Positions 13,801 through 27,500 of a stretch of DNA of 64,000 bases are shown here, in pieces. How positions within the stretch are numbered: position 1 is the first letter of the stretch; the number at the start of each line of letters is the position of its first letter. A model generated the notes under the pieces. It was not told the origin of the DNA. It worked only from the letters and a program-made list of their open reading frames with translations, and did not search any database. The position numbers were made by a program, and so were the translations under genes. The stretch comes from Phoenix dactylifera (lineage: Eukaryota; Streptophyta; Magnoliopsida; Arecales; Arecaceae): NCBI RefSeq assembly GCF_009389715.1, contig NC_052409.1, positions 5,879,775-5,943,774 on the forward strand. Direction: 5' to 3'.

Positions 13801-16800
13801 CATAATGTGAGAACAGGTAGAATCATGTTCCCTGTGGCTCAGAAGTCCGTGTGCACACCCATACACACTTAAAATCAGCAAGCAAATGTTGATGTTGCTG
13901 TGTCTTTGTTCACATAAGCAGTTGTTTATTGAGATTCTAGTACCCAGAAGACATATGTTGCACATAAACTCTAGGGTTGATCAAATCACATCATGTTAAT
14001 TAGTCTCAGATAATATAAATGATAAAGCTCTAAAACCAAGCTTCTTTCTAGATCAATGTGGGAGAAACCTCTTATTACTTGAAAACTTGCCACACTTTGT
14101 TGTCCCAGATGGTATTGGGTCATTCAGTTGTGGGAAGCAATCTAGCAGTTTACTTGTGTAATTCGCAAAGTCAAACAGCAAACTTTGTTGCATTATTTAA
14201 TAAGGGAGTTAATGGCAGGTTACTTCTTTATAGACTAAGCATATCAAAATTATCTTCAATGGGCTAGATCTCCTTAACCATGAAGCAAGTACAAGTATAC
14301 AATGGAGTTGATATTACCAACTTTTTAATAGGTAGTTGCAGAATGTACCCAACCAAATGACCACATAATGATCATAGAAAACAGATGCCTGGGTGGATGA
14401 TAGTTAAAGTAAAAGACCAAAAGTAGAAAGGAACAAAGAAATAAAGGAAAAAGTTATTCAGCAAACAATTTCCATTTGCTTGAACCTTATTAATGTAATA
14501 TTACATGTTAATTAGTAAAATTACAAATTTCCCTGAAAGTTATGCAATGTATTAATTAAACATTCATAAAGCATGCTCAATGTCTCATGCGATTAAATGC
14601 AACAACTCTACCAAATAATAAATAATATATTCAAAGATCAAGAATTAGTGGAACTTGCCACCAAGTAAGGTGTTTGGGCACTACTGCAAAAGAAATAGGT
14701 TTATGATCCAGTGGTCTAATACCCTCGTCTGCCCCAAAATAAGTCCAAACCTGACCTCAGGCATTGGCTGATTGCCTAGGTACCCAATAGGTGGCCAGCA
14801 AATAAAGGTTGTCTGATAGGTTCGGCCCTTTAAGAGGGATGGCTAGGTAACAGTCCAAGGCTAGGCAGACCAAGCAACCACTTTCTATGATGGTGCATAT
14901 CACAATGAAAGTAAAAATGTTGAATGCAATCAAAGCAAACTACCAAGTCATGCCGCTGCATTGGAGTTTGGAACAATATGGACCCCTCAACTGCGATAAC
15001 ATCATGTTCTATGGGGGCAGCCAAAGAAGTATCAAGAGCCTTCGGCTACATGCACTCTTAAAATTTGATGTATTTTTCGTTTACAGTGTTTCAGTTAATC
15101 TCAACTCATTATAAACAACTTTGGTCAAATATAATTTCCTTAATATGCCATTTAAAAACATAAAACATCCAAAAGCAGGATGAGTTATGATGAGAACAGA
15201 CCTGATTTAGCATTGTTTTGGATAAGTCTTCAGATCAGACCACAAAAGTTTTGGATATTCTCGATCCAGTGACATTCCTAGGGTTGAGGCTTGTTGACAA
15301 ATATTTACAGGGGCGTTTGGTAACCCCAACAGGATCACCACGGTGATCTAAGATCCTCGGTGATTCGAATGCTGGGGTGATTTGATCCCCAGTGATTTAA
15401 GATCAATATGTTTGGTAGGCCATGATCCAGTGATTAAAAATCCCCGAGTATCCATGAGTAACTTGTTTGGTATAGTACGGGGATCCAAGATCATCGACCA
15501 CATAATACTACAAATAATCATGATATATCTTAGATGGATTTTTTTATGTGTTTTTAATTCTCATGAATCAAAAATATAAGTCAATATGCTAATTCCTATA
15601 ATAGCTCCATAATTTTGTCACATATTCTACTTTAAGTAGCCCTTATCATATATTTATTAATCATATAAAATATATTATAATAAAATATTAATATATTTAT
15701 CAATATATTAATTATTAATATATTCTATAAAAATATATTTATTACTCCTATAAATTATTAACCTTATAAAAATATGTTATTTTTCATTATAGAATTAATA
15801 TTTTTATTTATACTTATAATAGATTTTTTAATAGTAATAATTATTTTGCTTAGGAAAATAAGGTAAATAGGAGTAATATATTAAATATTTTCATTATATA
15901 AATATAAAATATAATAATAGATTTCTTCTATAATTTAAAATTATCCTTCAATAATAATAGGATAATAATATGATTAGTAGTATATTATAATATAATATAT
16001 ATCATTAATATAATATATAATATCAACATAATATTATATATATATATAACATTGATATAATATATTGATGGTATATTGATATATCAATTTTTCTGCTAAA
16101 TTAAGAGGTATTTTTGTCTTTAATTTTTAATCCAGGATCACTGCCCTGGGGTGATCTTGCATTTCCGACCTCAATGATGGGTATCCCATCACCGAGTTGG
16201 GCGGTGATTTGAGGAGTGGAGGTAATTTAGGGATCACCACTACATAGGATCACTGTGGTGCAACCAAACGCGGTGATCTCATCACCTCCACCCACATCAT
16301 CCTTGATCCTGGGACGATCACTCCATACCAAACGCCCCCACAGTTTTATCGACACTTACAGTCTTGTCCCAATATCAACCTCTAGAACCCTTAGTTTACT
16401 AATCACTAAGCTGGTCACCACTACCCTGGATCAACTCTACGTTTCCTGACCTCTTCTTTCCTTAACCACTCACAACCACCGTCATGAACCTATATACTAC
16501 AACCATCTGATACCACATGTGACCATTCTCTGGCTACTATAGCTGCAGGCACTGACCACTACCACCCAATACTTTCATTGTTGGTTGTCAATACCACCCC
16601 CCATCGATTGTCATATTACCTTCTAAAACAAATGCAACCAATAACACAACTTTAGTCTTACCTCACGACGGTTGTCTCTTCATTCCTTAATCAGTCAATG
16701 CCACCAAGGTCTGAGATCTTAATTGTTGAGAGAACCAACAGCCATCACCACTGGAACCAGAACTCGCAGACTGTGATCTGCCACAAATTACTCCAATTTC

Positions 16801-19800
16801 CATAAATTACTACAAGTAAATAGCGATCATCAATAATCAACTACTGAACACACCGCCCATTATAGCTTATTGCAACTGCTCTCATAACTATCACCAACTA
16901 ATATGCCTAAGGGATCCACCATTACCATGGTAGCCTCCTCAGCCATTCACAGATGAAGTCTGTCCTCAAGTCCCAGAGACCATTAATTAGGACCACAATA
17001 ACCACAAACTCAATTTGACTGCAGTAGCAAAAGCAGCACTCAACCATGCCTGCTTAAAGAATATTATATATTATTCTCTGGGAGTCATTTTTTTTATGCT
17101 GAGACAACCTAAACTTAAGATACAGACCTTAGAGAAGGAATGCAGTTTTTCTGAAAAACTGTAAATGTTATACAAAGTGCTGATGGTAATAAATTATAAT
17201 CCTACCAACACCTAACAAACATGCAAATGCCAGTCCCAAGCCAGGATGGAAAAGGTGGAACATTGACATCAAGTTGACAGCTAGTCGGAGTCCTCCTTAA
17301 ACATAGTAACATGTTCAGCAGCAATATAGTTATTTCCATGCATTTAAGAAGACTGCGTCACACAAAGATCATAAACTCATGAAATCTTTTTAGCAACAAA
17401 CGGATAAGGACACATAAGGATGAAGATATGTGTTTGATCACACAGACGGTGCAAGATATTAAAGCATTACATGGACCCTTATCAAATCATAACGCATTTC
17501 ATAAAATGATGATGACAACATGTTAACACACTGATCTACTATGTGGATCAATAAACGACAGTAGTTAGCTGTCAATTAGGAAGCCCAATTACCTGACTGG
17601 CACAGGAAATACATGCAGAAAAACTATAGTCACCTAATGTGCATCACAGTTGTGACAAAAAAGTGTTAATACATCTTCTCTTTCACATGGAATCATGAGT
17701 TCAACCCAAAAAAATGACAAGAAGTTCTCCCCTAATAATTGGTTAAATCATACATTTATCTTCAACTAGATCGCCTAAAATTCAATAACATATAACAGTA
17801 TAGCTAACAGAAGATAAGAGGATGAAACCATGACAGCATAGAGAATAACATGATTCGGATGCATACCATCAAGAAGCTCATAGATCAGAACAAAATTATT
17901 CCTGATGGCATCTTCATCAAATGCCCCACCAAAATAAGACTTAAACAATGCAACAGCCTGTCATAAGTCAAAAAAGCTTATTGCTAATGAAACAATATTA
18001 TTAGGAAACTAACATAAGCAAATTTTTGCCCAATTCTGTTCGCAGCTGCATATGTAGTATAGTTCAACAGCTCATAACTGTTTCAAGCCATGCTATCATG
18101 CCACATAAAGGAATTATTAAGATCATGGTTTCCACTAGGTTCTCTTTTCACTGAAAGAACAGATTTTTCCCTCAATTCTTCTAAAATAGGAAACAAAACA
18201 GTTTTACGATAAGTTATGAGCTGATCAAATCAAGAATGCATAAATACTTGTCTTCCAATATATATTTGTAGAATTTCTTACTTGTTGCATCTACGTACAT
18301 TTGTACATGCAAATGTAGCAGTAGTAAGAACTTTTAGGATCCTACTTCTCTAGTAGTAGAATGAAGTAACAACAAACAGACAATCATGTTATGGTCATAA
18401 GCAAAAAATTCCAATTATTCAGGAAGTATTGTTAAGCATATTCAGATAAATTTAAGTGGCATGATATTCACTGTTTCTTGAACGTGGTAAGTAGAATGTT
18501 GACTGATAATGGATAAATAACAATACATGCAAAGAAGACTGAGGCAATATAGACCAAGAATTTCAACGCGGGTATACCAATCTTTATCACATGGTGTGCA
18601 CCACCCCAACCAGGTACAAGCAGGATACAAGGGACTGCAAAATTGTCTTGTGTAGAAAGGATTGAAATATCAGACTATACTGGTCCATACCAGGTATATT
18701 CATGCTGTACAGGTAGAAACTGGTACTACCCTTCCCTACGGAGTGTCATATCAAGGGATGTGTCATACTGACACTCAATAAAGGGTGTACTGGTTGCATA
18801 CGAATATGAGTACTAAAACCTATACTTGAAACTTTGCTATGTATACCAATATTTAACCATGTTGGTAAATGCCATCTGGCACATTCCAAAATGAATCAAT
18901 GTGGCCTAACACAAAGCCCTTTTACATTGTCATGAGCCTAGACAACTAGCTGGGCACATGGTAAGCATGACATGGCATGTTCCCATACCATGGTATCTCA
19001 TAACTAACATGAGTGGGCCACATAGTATTCCATTCACACATATTATAGACCACACAGTACTCAATCATTGACATAGATTATAGGCCAATTCAGACGCAAC
19101 CATTCTCATCCGCTCCTAACAATACATTAGCATATCATGACACTAGTCAATTTGCAACTTACAACACCCTCTTATAAAATGCAACTTCCTTTGTAAAAAT
19201 AAAATGCCAGTTTCCATGGTGTGACACCCTAAAAAGCCTACTTGATGGTGTTTGTGGGATCCCCCTTCTATCACTCTGTTAAGTATGATTGCACATACAA
19301 GAAAAGTCTTAACTTCCGCAGCATTAACCCTTGTTCCCCACAAGCTTCGAAGCATTCATATAACTTGCTCAGTCTAAAGGAGGTACTTCATTGTAGAAGA
19401 TGCTAGAACTCCAACCAAGATTCCAAAACATGATAGCTTTTATACCATTGATGAAGAAAACTAAAAATGCGTCCTTTGTGTGAGTGCTTTAAAATCTTCA
19501 AGATTTTCCTATGATGCAAAAGAAGGGCCTATTGGCACCACATTTCTTGCACACAACAGACAAATGATGGGATAAAATTTTCTTGAGATTTCTCATTGCA
19601 TATAGTTGACAAATATATCATATAATATTGTGATATTCTCATATTAGGAAACCATCCAAAGTCTTCGAAACTTTTCCACTAGAGTTGTCTCGCAGGCCTT
19701 GATTGATCCAACAGAAAAACACCTCTGGGTCAGGCAATTCCTTCCTTTTGTACATTCCCTCCCATTAATTCCTTTTCATATTTCAACTGATAAGCATCCA

Positions 19801-21888
19801 TTGCAAATACTCCCTATTCTGACTTAATTTTCTAAAGCCATGTAAAAGAATAGGTAATTCCTTCCCTTCACCCCAACGCATCCAATCCTGTACTCCCTTA
19901 ATCATCTTTGATTTCTTTCTGATCTTAAACAAACATGTTATTTATTAATATTCTAGAAGTCGCATCTAAGTATTAGCTGTCCCAACCTTACTGCCTGCGA
20001 TCCATGTGAAGTTTATAACAAGAATTGAAACGTTTTAAATTCATTATCAAAAGGAAAAGATTGTAAAATTCTTTCACACAGATAAACATGATCCATGGCA
20101 ACTCTCTCTCATCCAGAACACTTGCCGTGATGCTCCAGAGAACTCTCTGTCCTTATCCTTGAAAAAACACACTGGTAAAAGTTAACCATAAGGAGAGCAA
20201 CACATAAAAAGCTGGTCACTAATATAATGGTCTTGCAAGTAGAAATTTGAATGGAACTTACTATGTAAAATCTAAGCATGCTAATGCCATCAAATATAAT
20301 ATGTGTATCTGTCTGTGAGTTTGTGTGCCTGAGTCTACGTTTCTTTCTTTTTTATTTTTTTGCGGCGCGCGCGGGCTGGGGGTGGAGGGGTGCGGGGAAG
20401 GGGGTTTGATTAATTTAAGATAGCAAAAGTTAGAAATTTAAAGTGATACCCCTTTAGCTACACTTGCTAATGGCACTACATTGGGGCAAGCACGCATGCA
20501 TGCGACTAATCATATAAACAGATAGAGGAGGACAGGAGTAGCAGCAGTTTGAAATTGAAAACAGATACTAGATAACGCATACCTCAACGACGAACTTGAA
20601 AGCGCAAGCAACATTGGCATTGCCGCTAACAACAATCACAATGTACACGTTGCTGATTCTCATGTAAAGGAAAGAACAACCTCCAATTTGCCGGACAGGA
20701 CAAGTACCAAGTTCTTTTGTCTGCATTATATGCATTCGGAATGCATCCACCATATTGCCACTGGATATGCCACAATTTTAGAGAAAGCATGCATGTCATT
20801 ACAAGAAAACAAGCAGCCTGGGTGACTGTGATACATTATGATACAGTTTTTTTGGATCTCCACCGGCAAGAAATGATGGAAGAAGAATACAGATGATTGT
20901 TAATGCAGGTCTTTAAGATATATACTGCATGTACAAATGATAGACCAAAGTGCATAAAATGAACTAAGTCGGAGGAGTCAAATTGTTTGCAAATTAAACT
21001 CAAAAATTTAAGAACATTAATGATAGAACAGAAATCGAGGAATGTGGCAAATTCAAGGCATCCTATCTCTATACTCCTACCACTGTCATGATTCATTATC
21101 TTGGAGTATAGATTTACAAGAAGTAAACCAAAGTCCATTCTCCTATTGCTTCCTCATTATCAAATCTTGAAACAAATGCAAGTTGGATTAGGTGGACAAA
21201 GAGACACCTCTTCAGTCCCTCTACACAAAGGCTTCTTTGCAAGAGACACCATACCAAATTCAACTTCCGACCAAAGTCTTAACTGAAATTATAAAATTAG
21301 GAGATGAATAAATTATTTCCATTAATGCTAATGAAAATTCAAGAGCATCATTCTATAAATTCAAGACATGGTAAAAACAACATGCAGTGTACATCAACTA
21401 ATCAGATTTTTTTATTGTGCGAATATGATCACAATGACGAGCCAGTAATATGTGGTAATTTAATTATAAAAGGATATCATGTGAAGAGATCAGCTATTCT
21501 TTGTGTATTTATAATAAACAGAAAAGGCACTATTCCCTCCCCGCACCCCCCCACCCACCACCCCCACCCTCCCCTTTCAATTGTAGTTCATCAAAAGCAA
21601 AGTGTGGCTTAGAACCAACAAATTTGATATTTAAAAATTCTCATTCGTGGCACAAGTAATTCAGCAGATCACTCAGCATTCTTGCAAAAGAAAAACATGA
21701 TTTGAATGTAGAAAACATATCGTAACGCCCAAATTTCGTTATTACATCGAGAAATCAAACAAAACTTAGATTCCGTAAACTCTATTCCGTAGGAAGTGTT
21801 CTCACCCGACGTCATCGCGGTAGAGGCGGTTGATGAGAACATCCCCACGAAGATTGAGGAAGTATATGGCAGACGCCGCCACAGGCAT
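7842..21888 (-). CDS. AP2M: AP-2 complex subunit mu (13 exons, 438 aa)
   Basis: Medium subunit of the AP-2 clathrin adaptor, which selects cargo with YxxPhi signals at the plasma membrane for endocytosis. Coding exons in transcript order: 21888-21806, 20760-20583, 17957-17867, 13001-12907, 12776-12687, 12610-12562, 12459-12321, 11396-11280, 10427-10337, 10265-10123, 9135-9021, 8057-8013, 7922-7842. All junctions are GT-AG and in phase, giving 438 residues, the usual plant length. The start [16 protein letters not shown] and end [12 protein letters not shown] are diagnostic. Residues 1-140 form the longin-like domain and about 168-437 the mu-homology domain. Asp183 (EVFLDIVES) and Trp424 (VEWVRYI) match the residues that bind the tyrosine signal in animal mu2. 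Thr163 (QVTG) matches the AAK1 phosphorylation site. The gene looks intact. Introns 2 (2.6 kb) and 3 (4.9 kb) carry repeats. The leader from 21889 to about 22220 contains no upstream ATG. Confidence 0.97.
15310..16338. mobile_element. Non-autonomous TIR element, copy 1 (AP2M intron 3)
   Basis: About 1.03 kb bounded by a 13-bp perfect terminal inverted repeat, GGGGCGTTTGGTA at 15310 and its complement at 16326-16338. Both ends are rich in TGATC/GATCA motifs, and the core (15500-16080) is almost pure A/T. No coding capacity is visible. The flanks (ttaca on the left, cacag on the right) give no clear target duplication, so the superfamily is left open. A diverged relative sits at 35097-35950. 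Confidence 0.75.
16339..17866. other. Rest of AP2M intron 3, ACC-rich stretch
   Basis: From about 16340 to 16990 the plus strand is rich in ACC/CCA triplets (low complexity). Nothing recognisable follows up to exon 3. Confidence 0.5.
20364..20406 (+). repeat. G-rich tract downstream of AP2M exon 2
   Basis: The plus strand starts with GCGGCGCGCGCGGG and then has five runs of three or more G, including GGGGTGCGGGG. It lies in AP2M intron 2, so it is C-rich in the AP2M transcript. It can pair with the complementary tract at 21533-21576 on the other side of exon 2. Confidence 0.7.
21533..21576 (-). repeat. G-quadruplex-type tract in AP2M intron 1
   Basis: On the AP2M sense (minus) strand this tract carries seven or more runs of G separated by one or two bases, which satisfies the usual G-quadruplex pattern. 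It shares the string GGGGTGCGGGG with the plus strand at 20364-20406. Confidence 0.7.
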
Positions 21889-22288
21889 CTCTTCCTAGGC
21901 CAAATTAACCCCAGATCACGGCGAGTAGATAGCCCTACCTCCAAAGAGAGGGGGGGGGGAGCAAAGGGATGGCAGTCTTCCCCTTCTCTGGTTACGAGAA
22001 AACGAGATCTCGGATCTAGGGTTTCAAAGATTGAGCTAGCGTTTTTGCGACGCGAGCTGGAGAGAGAAGGATTGAGTCTTGTGGCGTTGGGGGAGGCGGG
22101 AGGTCGGTCGGAGCGCTGGAAGTCGGTCGGAGCGCGGAAGTCTTCTTCCGGCGTTCCCCTCGCTAGCCTTTCTTTTTTTCACGCACGAAATTTCCAATTG
22201 CCACAATATGAAGGTAAGAAGCACATGGTTCCTCCAGGGAAACGCCAGTTTGATCCACCCAACATGGGTCAAAAGTCAAAATAAATGA

Positions 22289-24512
22289 TTTATTTTTAGC
22301 CCTTATTAAAAAAAAAAAATTCTTGAACCACTTTCATGCTTATGGCACATCGAAATACTGCAAGAAAAAAAAATCCAACTTATTGTTATCGGTTAGTTAA
22401 CATGTTGATTAACCGTATTATAAAATATAGAATATACAATATAATTCAATATGCGGCTCTGACATTAATGTTTCAACAAACATGAAAATTGTAAAGCGTG
22501 TCATAAATTTCATTCTTTCTTGTTAAAAGAAGAAAAAATGAATTTAGTTAACGTAAAGGCAAAATATATTTTTTAAAAATAAAACTTGATGGAGGTAAGA
22601 AAATAGGAGACTCCTGCCTTATTTCTCAATAATTATTATGTTAAGCTTGTTATAACAATTATCCATAATTCTTATGCCTCTGCGGTTATAAAAGCATGGA
22701 GTTTTTGAATTTTGGCTTCCTTATTGTTTTTCAAGTAGCTCTTCTACCAAGCGATATCGGCAAAAGAGTGAGCTTTGTGTTAGATACTTGGTTGAGTTGC
22801 TTGAAACTATTTATAATTTTGAGTTTTATTCTTTTCCAACAAATTAATTGACTTCCTTATGGAGGAATCTTAATTACACTTTGAATTCAGTTGGTCATTA
22901 ATTTGAAAAACTTATACAATAATATTTTCTTTCCAAAAAAAGTTAGAGATTAAAAATTAAAAACTGAAAGTAAAGTATGGAATAATCTAACAAAGTGATC
23001 AAGAAAATCGGACCATCTTGGTCTAAGGTCTATGTAGAAAAAGCGCACATAAGAATATGGTAAAAAGTAGTGATAATATAACAAAATTAGAAACTAGCTA
23101 ATGTCAACTATCTTCTCAATAACACTTATCCCATACCAGCATAACCATGGTATTTTCATGTTATACCTATCTCACCCATAGTTGATTAATTTCAAAATGA
23201 TAAAAAATCCTCCTCCAACATTACCGAGGGGACCAAAGAATATATTTAGCTTTTTAACAAATATATAAAACTTATCTAATAATTGAAGCATCAAAAACAA
23301 ACTTTGCTTTATTCTATTTTATCTTTGAAATAACTAAGGTTCATGGTTCAGCTCATAAAAACTATACTTGGTAACTACATTTATGCGAGAAACGTACCAA
23401 GCATTGATTTCTTATCAGTATGAGTCAATATGCTTAGTGTTGTTGGGTACTACAAACTATCAAAATAAGCATCGCATCAGAGAATATAAAAGAATAGAAA
23501 AAATAAGTCCAAATATTTTATCTAGTCTCCAAACTTCAAATTTAGCATTATCAAGGTTACTATTCTTTACCTCCCTTTCAACCACATATAATTAGCAATG
23601 CACGTGATTATTCAACTAATAAGATTATTCAACTGATAATATCTATAGTTACCTGTCAAACTTGACACATTATCAAATCATGACATAAAAAAAGGAAAAA
23701 ATTATGCAATATGATTTGGTGTATTGCCCTCCTATTCTCTCTCCCTCTCTTTTTTAAAAAAAGCTATGAAATTAATAAAAGATGGATACAACTATAGAAG
23801 ATACCCATCAAGCAACCATAGCTAAACACTCTCCTGGCAAATCGCTCCTTAGTGATTAGGGCACTTTCTTTTAAAAACTTTGACAAGGCTTTAAAGATTG
23901 GCATCATCCTCTTCCTCTTCAGATTAACCGTAACTAAATATACAAATCTAACGACAAGCATTACTCGTGTCGGAGTGCCGGATTCCGTAAGATATTTATT
24001 GGTATAATATTGATATGTGTGGTATAAGGGTCGACTTGGCATGTTGTACCAAAATCTTGGTTCACTGCTGGTATGATACGTTACGCGCTTTGGCGATCCG
24101 TGGAAGCAATCAAGCAACCGCCACGTGGATCTCCAAGAATTTGGTATTCACAACCAAAGGGGCAATTCAGGAATGTATCGCTGTTGGATCCTTTGCGCGC
24201 CTTCCTCGCTTTGAGAGCTGTGCCGGTGGATGAATGATAAGAGTTCGGAGCGCTTGGAGATCTATGCAGTGACTGATCCAACGGTGGATCGGCGCGAAGG
24301 AAGGTGAATTTTTTCGCCCGAAGCATACGACCGCGATCCTTCAGAAATTCCGATCTACACGTCTGTTTTTTATGAAAAAAACTACAGTCTCTTTTACCTT
24401 CTTCCATCGCGGTTAAAACCCCAAGATAAAAAGCCCCACCCACCACCCCTCTCGGACCCCCCCACCCCTTCCCAAACCATAAATCTCCTCGTCGAGTGGT
24501 TCTTGATCGAGA
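22289..24512. other. Intergenic region between divergent AP2M and the 161-aa gene
   Basis: This is AT-rich sequence from 22300 to 23990 with no gene I can support. From 24230 to 24310 it holds a segment similar to 4985-5060. The last 100 bases before the ATG at 24513 are C-rich, with a weak TATA-like GATAAAAAG near 24424. That stretch is likely the promoter and leader of the 161-aa gene. Confidence 0.5.
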
Positions 24513-27500
24513 ATGGGGTTCTTCCGGAGGATCGCCGGTTTTCTTGGCCTCGCGAGGGACGAAGCAAACGGGGCCGCCGCCGCCGCCGCCGTTGCCGCCG
24601 GCGGCGACGGCGGCGAGGAGGAGGAGGAGAATAAGCGGACGGGGAAGAGCTTGCCGCGCGGCCGAGCCAAAGGGTTCAGGGTCCAGGTCCCCCTCACAGT
24701 CGAGAGGCCTAGCATAGGGCCCGTCCTCATTCCTTGCGGTCCCGGCGAAGGCGGAGTCCAGGTGCTTGCCCCTTCCCAACCTTTCTTTCTTTTGATTCAT
24801 GAGTTCTGGGTTTCTTGATGAATTCGGTGATGGGTTTATCAAGAATCGCGGTCTAATGGGTTTTGTTTTATATGATGTAAAGTTGGTTTTTTTTTGGATT
24901 TGTTCGGGCCTTTGAATTTGTATAGTTTAACCATAGTTTTTGTTAGTGGTTAGCAAGAAGAACGTGATGAATGGGTGATAAAAGGAGGCTAGATGTATGA
25001 TTTGGGGGCAGGTAAGCTTGTAACACGTGGAAGTGGTAAAGGAGACAGGACTGAACTTTTCCTAGGAATGATGTGTTTATATGAGTGAACTGGAATCTCC
25101 AGTATGTCAAAGCCTTGCAAAGATAAATTGCCAAGCGAACACATATCATAATGCTTATCTTTAACCTTCTGGATTGCAACAAGTGAACCAAGAATTGCAT
25201 GTAGGGATTGTGTTAAAACACCATCTTAATTGAATTCATTCTTTTTTTCCAAAGAATTTAAGATGAGAGGTTGAGGGTTATCCGAGACATGAGACAGGGG
25301 CTTGAATATATGGGCTCGATAATGTTACTGAGGTCTTCCAACACTATTTAATTCACAGCATTACTGTAAACTCTTTTACTAACTATTGTTGATTTAAACA
25401 TCAACAGGTTTGCCCTTAATTTTTTTGTGGATATTAGGAAGTGATGTTGCATGAGGAGTGAAGAGCTATTGGATCGCCAGGAATTACACTTTGGAGATTA
25501 TACATATAAATTGAAGGAAAACTGGATTGAAGAACCCTTCGTTTCATGAAGGAAGTTCTCTCCAAGAATTTCTTTTATTAATATGTCAAAAGCTACCATC
25601 ATACAATGTAGTAGAAGCATATATAGGACATGACCCTTAATCCTAATTTGGGACTTCAACCTAGTACAAAACTATACTAGAAATAGGACTTAGTAATAAG
25701 AAAATATGCTAGAATTATTCAACTACAAATATAAAAATCTAGCTAAAATTTGACTCCTTCTGTAATTGAAAATTTATAAGAGGCTCGGTCACAAACTTTT
25801 AGCTCGTGCAAAATCTTCGCCTATGAATCTGTTGCTCCTGAGAAGTTTGGTATGATCTAGCTGATCAAAGTACTTGTTGGTTGCACCTTGTGCTGCATCA
25901 AATTGTCTTCCTTATGAGAGTTGTATGTTCTTTTATTCTTAGGAACTGTATGTAAAGCAATTCAAATATTACAAAAGGTGGTGACAAATGGTTTTATTGC
26001 TTAGGCAATAAAATGGGATTATAGCTAAGACTCTAGATGCAATGTAAGGACTAGATGAATGTCAGGAACTCTAGAAGATAGTAACATTTATATTTATGGA
26101 ACAATATATTGCCATTTATGCAAAATAGTGGAGAATTTGAGATATCATGTTAGCAAATAATAGATTGGAAATGGTAACATGATGAGAGTTGTGATTGTTG
26201 ACTTTGTGGTGGTGCATTAGTGAATTTGATGACACTAAAAGTGGTTCCAACTTATCATAAATAGGTAATTTTTGTTACAACAAGGAGTAACATAATACAG
26301 TCATACAATGAGATATTTGTTGACATGATAACTAGTGCAGTTGTCTATAATATGTTAAGTCCCAAGAAATGAGACAAAAGGATTCCAAAGAACATAGACC
26401 TTGGAGTGAGAAAGTTGCATCATTCAACGGTAAGTTGTTGGAGAGAATCCACAATTATAACCATCAACTCTTGTCCCGACAATTTGACGTCAGTTTTGTT
26501 TATCCTTATTTGCCAATCAGCGTATCAACTAAAACCTCTGACACAACCTCAAACTTTCTGAATTATTTCTTGTAAATCCCTTCCCTGTTAAAGTTGGTGT
26601 TTACACATATCTTTCCAGGTCCTTTGACATAATTTAAGGACCTCTTAAGATTATTCTAATATATATTATGTGGGATTATTAATCACAAGTTTTTATAAAA
26701 AAATGTTCAGGGACTTAGGCCCTGTTTGGGAGAGCTTTTGGAGGGCCAGAAAGCACTTTCTGGCCCTCCAAAAGTACTTTTAGATAAAAAACTGTGTTTG
26801 GTAAATTTTGCAAAAAGCTGTTTCAGCTTTTGCAGGAAGCTGAAAACAGCTTTTGGGAGGAAGCTCCAATTTGGAGCTTTTGGGAGGAAGCTGTTTCAGC
26901 TTTTTCGGAAAGCTGTATTTTTGACAAAAATGCCCATATTAAAATAACATAAATACATAGTTTGTCCCTTTATAAACCTAAAAATCTACTGGAGCCAAGA
27001 ACCCTAGCCGTCAGACTTCCTTCCGTAAGAAAAGGTATTTTTCTTTTCAATTTTTGTATGCATCTCTTGAACCACATTTTAGAAGAAAAAAATTTTAATC
27101 TTTTTCCATACCTTCCAAAATCAATCTATTGTTTTTTTTTTTATCATCAACCTCGCGGCCCACGCTGAGGTCCTCCTCGAGCGTGGACTACGAAGAAGAG
27201 CCCCTGGACCGCGGAAAATTATTTTATGAAAAATTATAAAAAATTATTATGGAAAATTATTTTATACTAATAATTATAATATTTTATATCTTTATTTTTA
27301 TATTATACTATAAATATAATATCATATTATATTATATCATAATACATTAATATGTTATGTTAAATAATTTAATATTATGTTATATTATGAAAAATTAATT
27401 TATAATAATAATTATAATATTTTATACCTTTATTATTATATTATACTATAAATATTGTATTATATTACATTACATTATAATACATTAATATGTTATTTTA

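Noticed and set aside
21796-22284. 162-codon plus-strand frame
   Set aside because: Lies antisense over AP2M exon 1 and its GC-rich leader, which fully explain the sequence.
24081-24842. 253-codon minus-strand frame
   Set aside because: Antisense to exon 1 of the 161-aa gene and its C-rich promoter; low-complexity composition.
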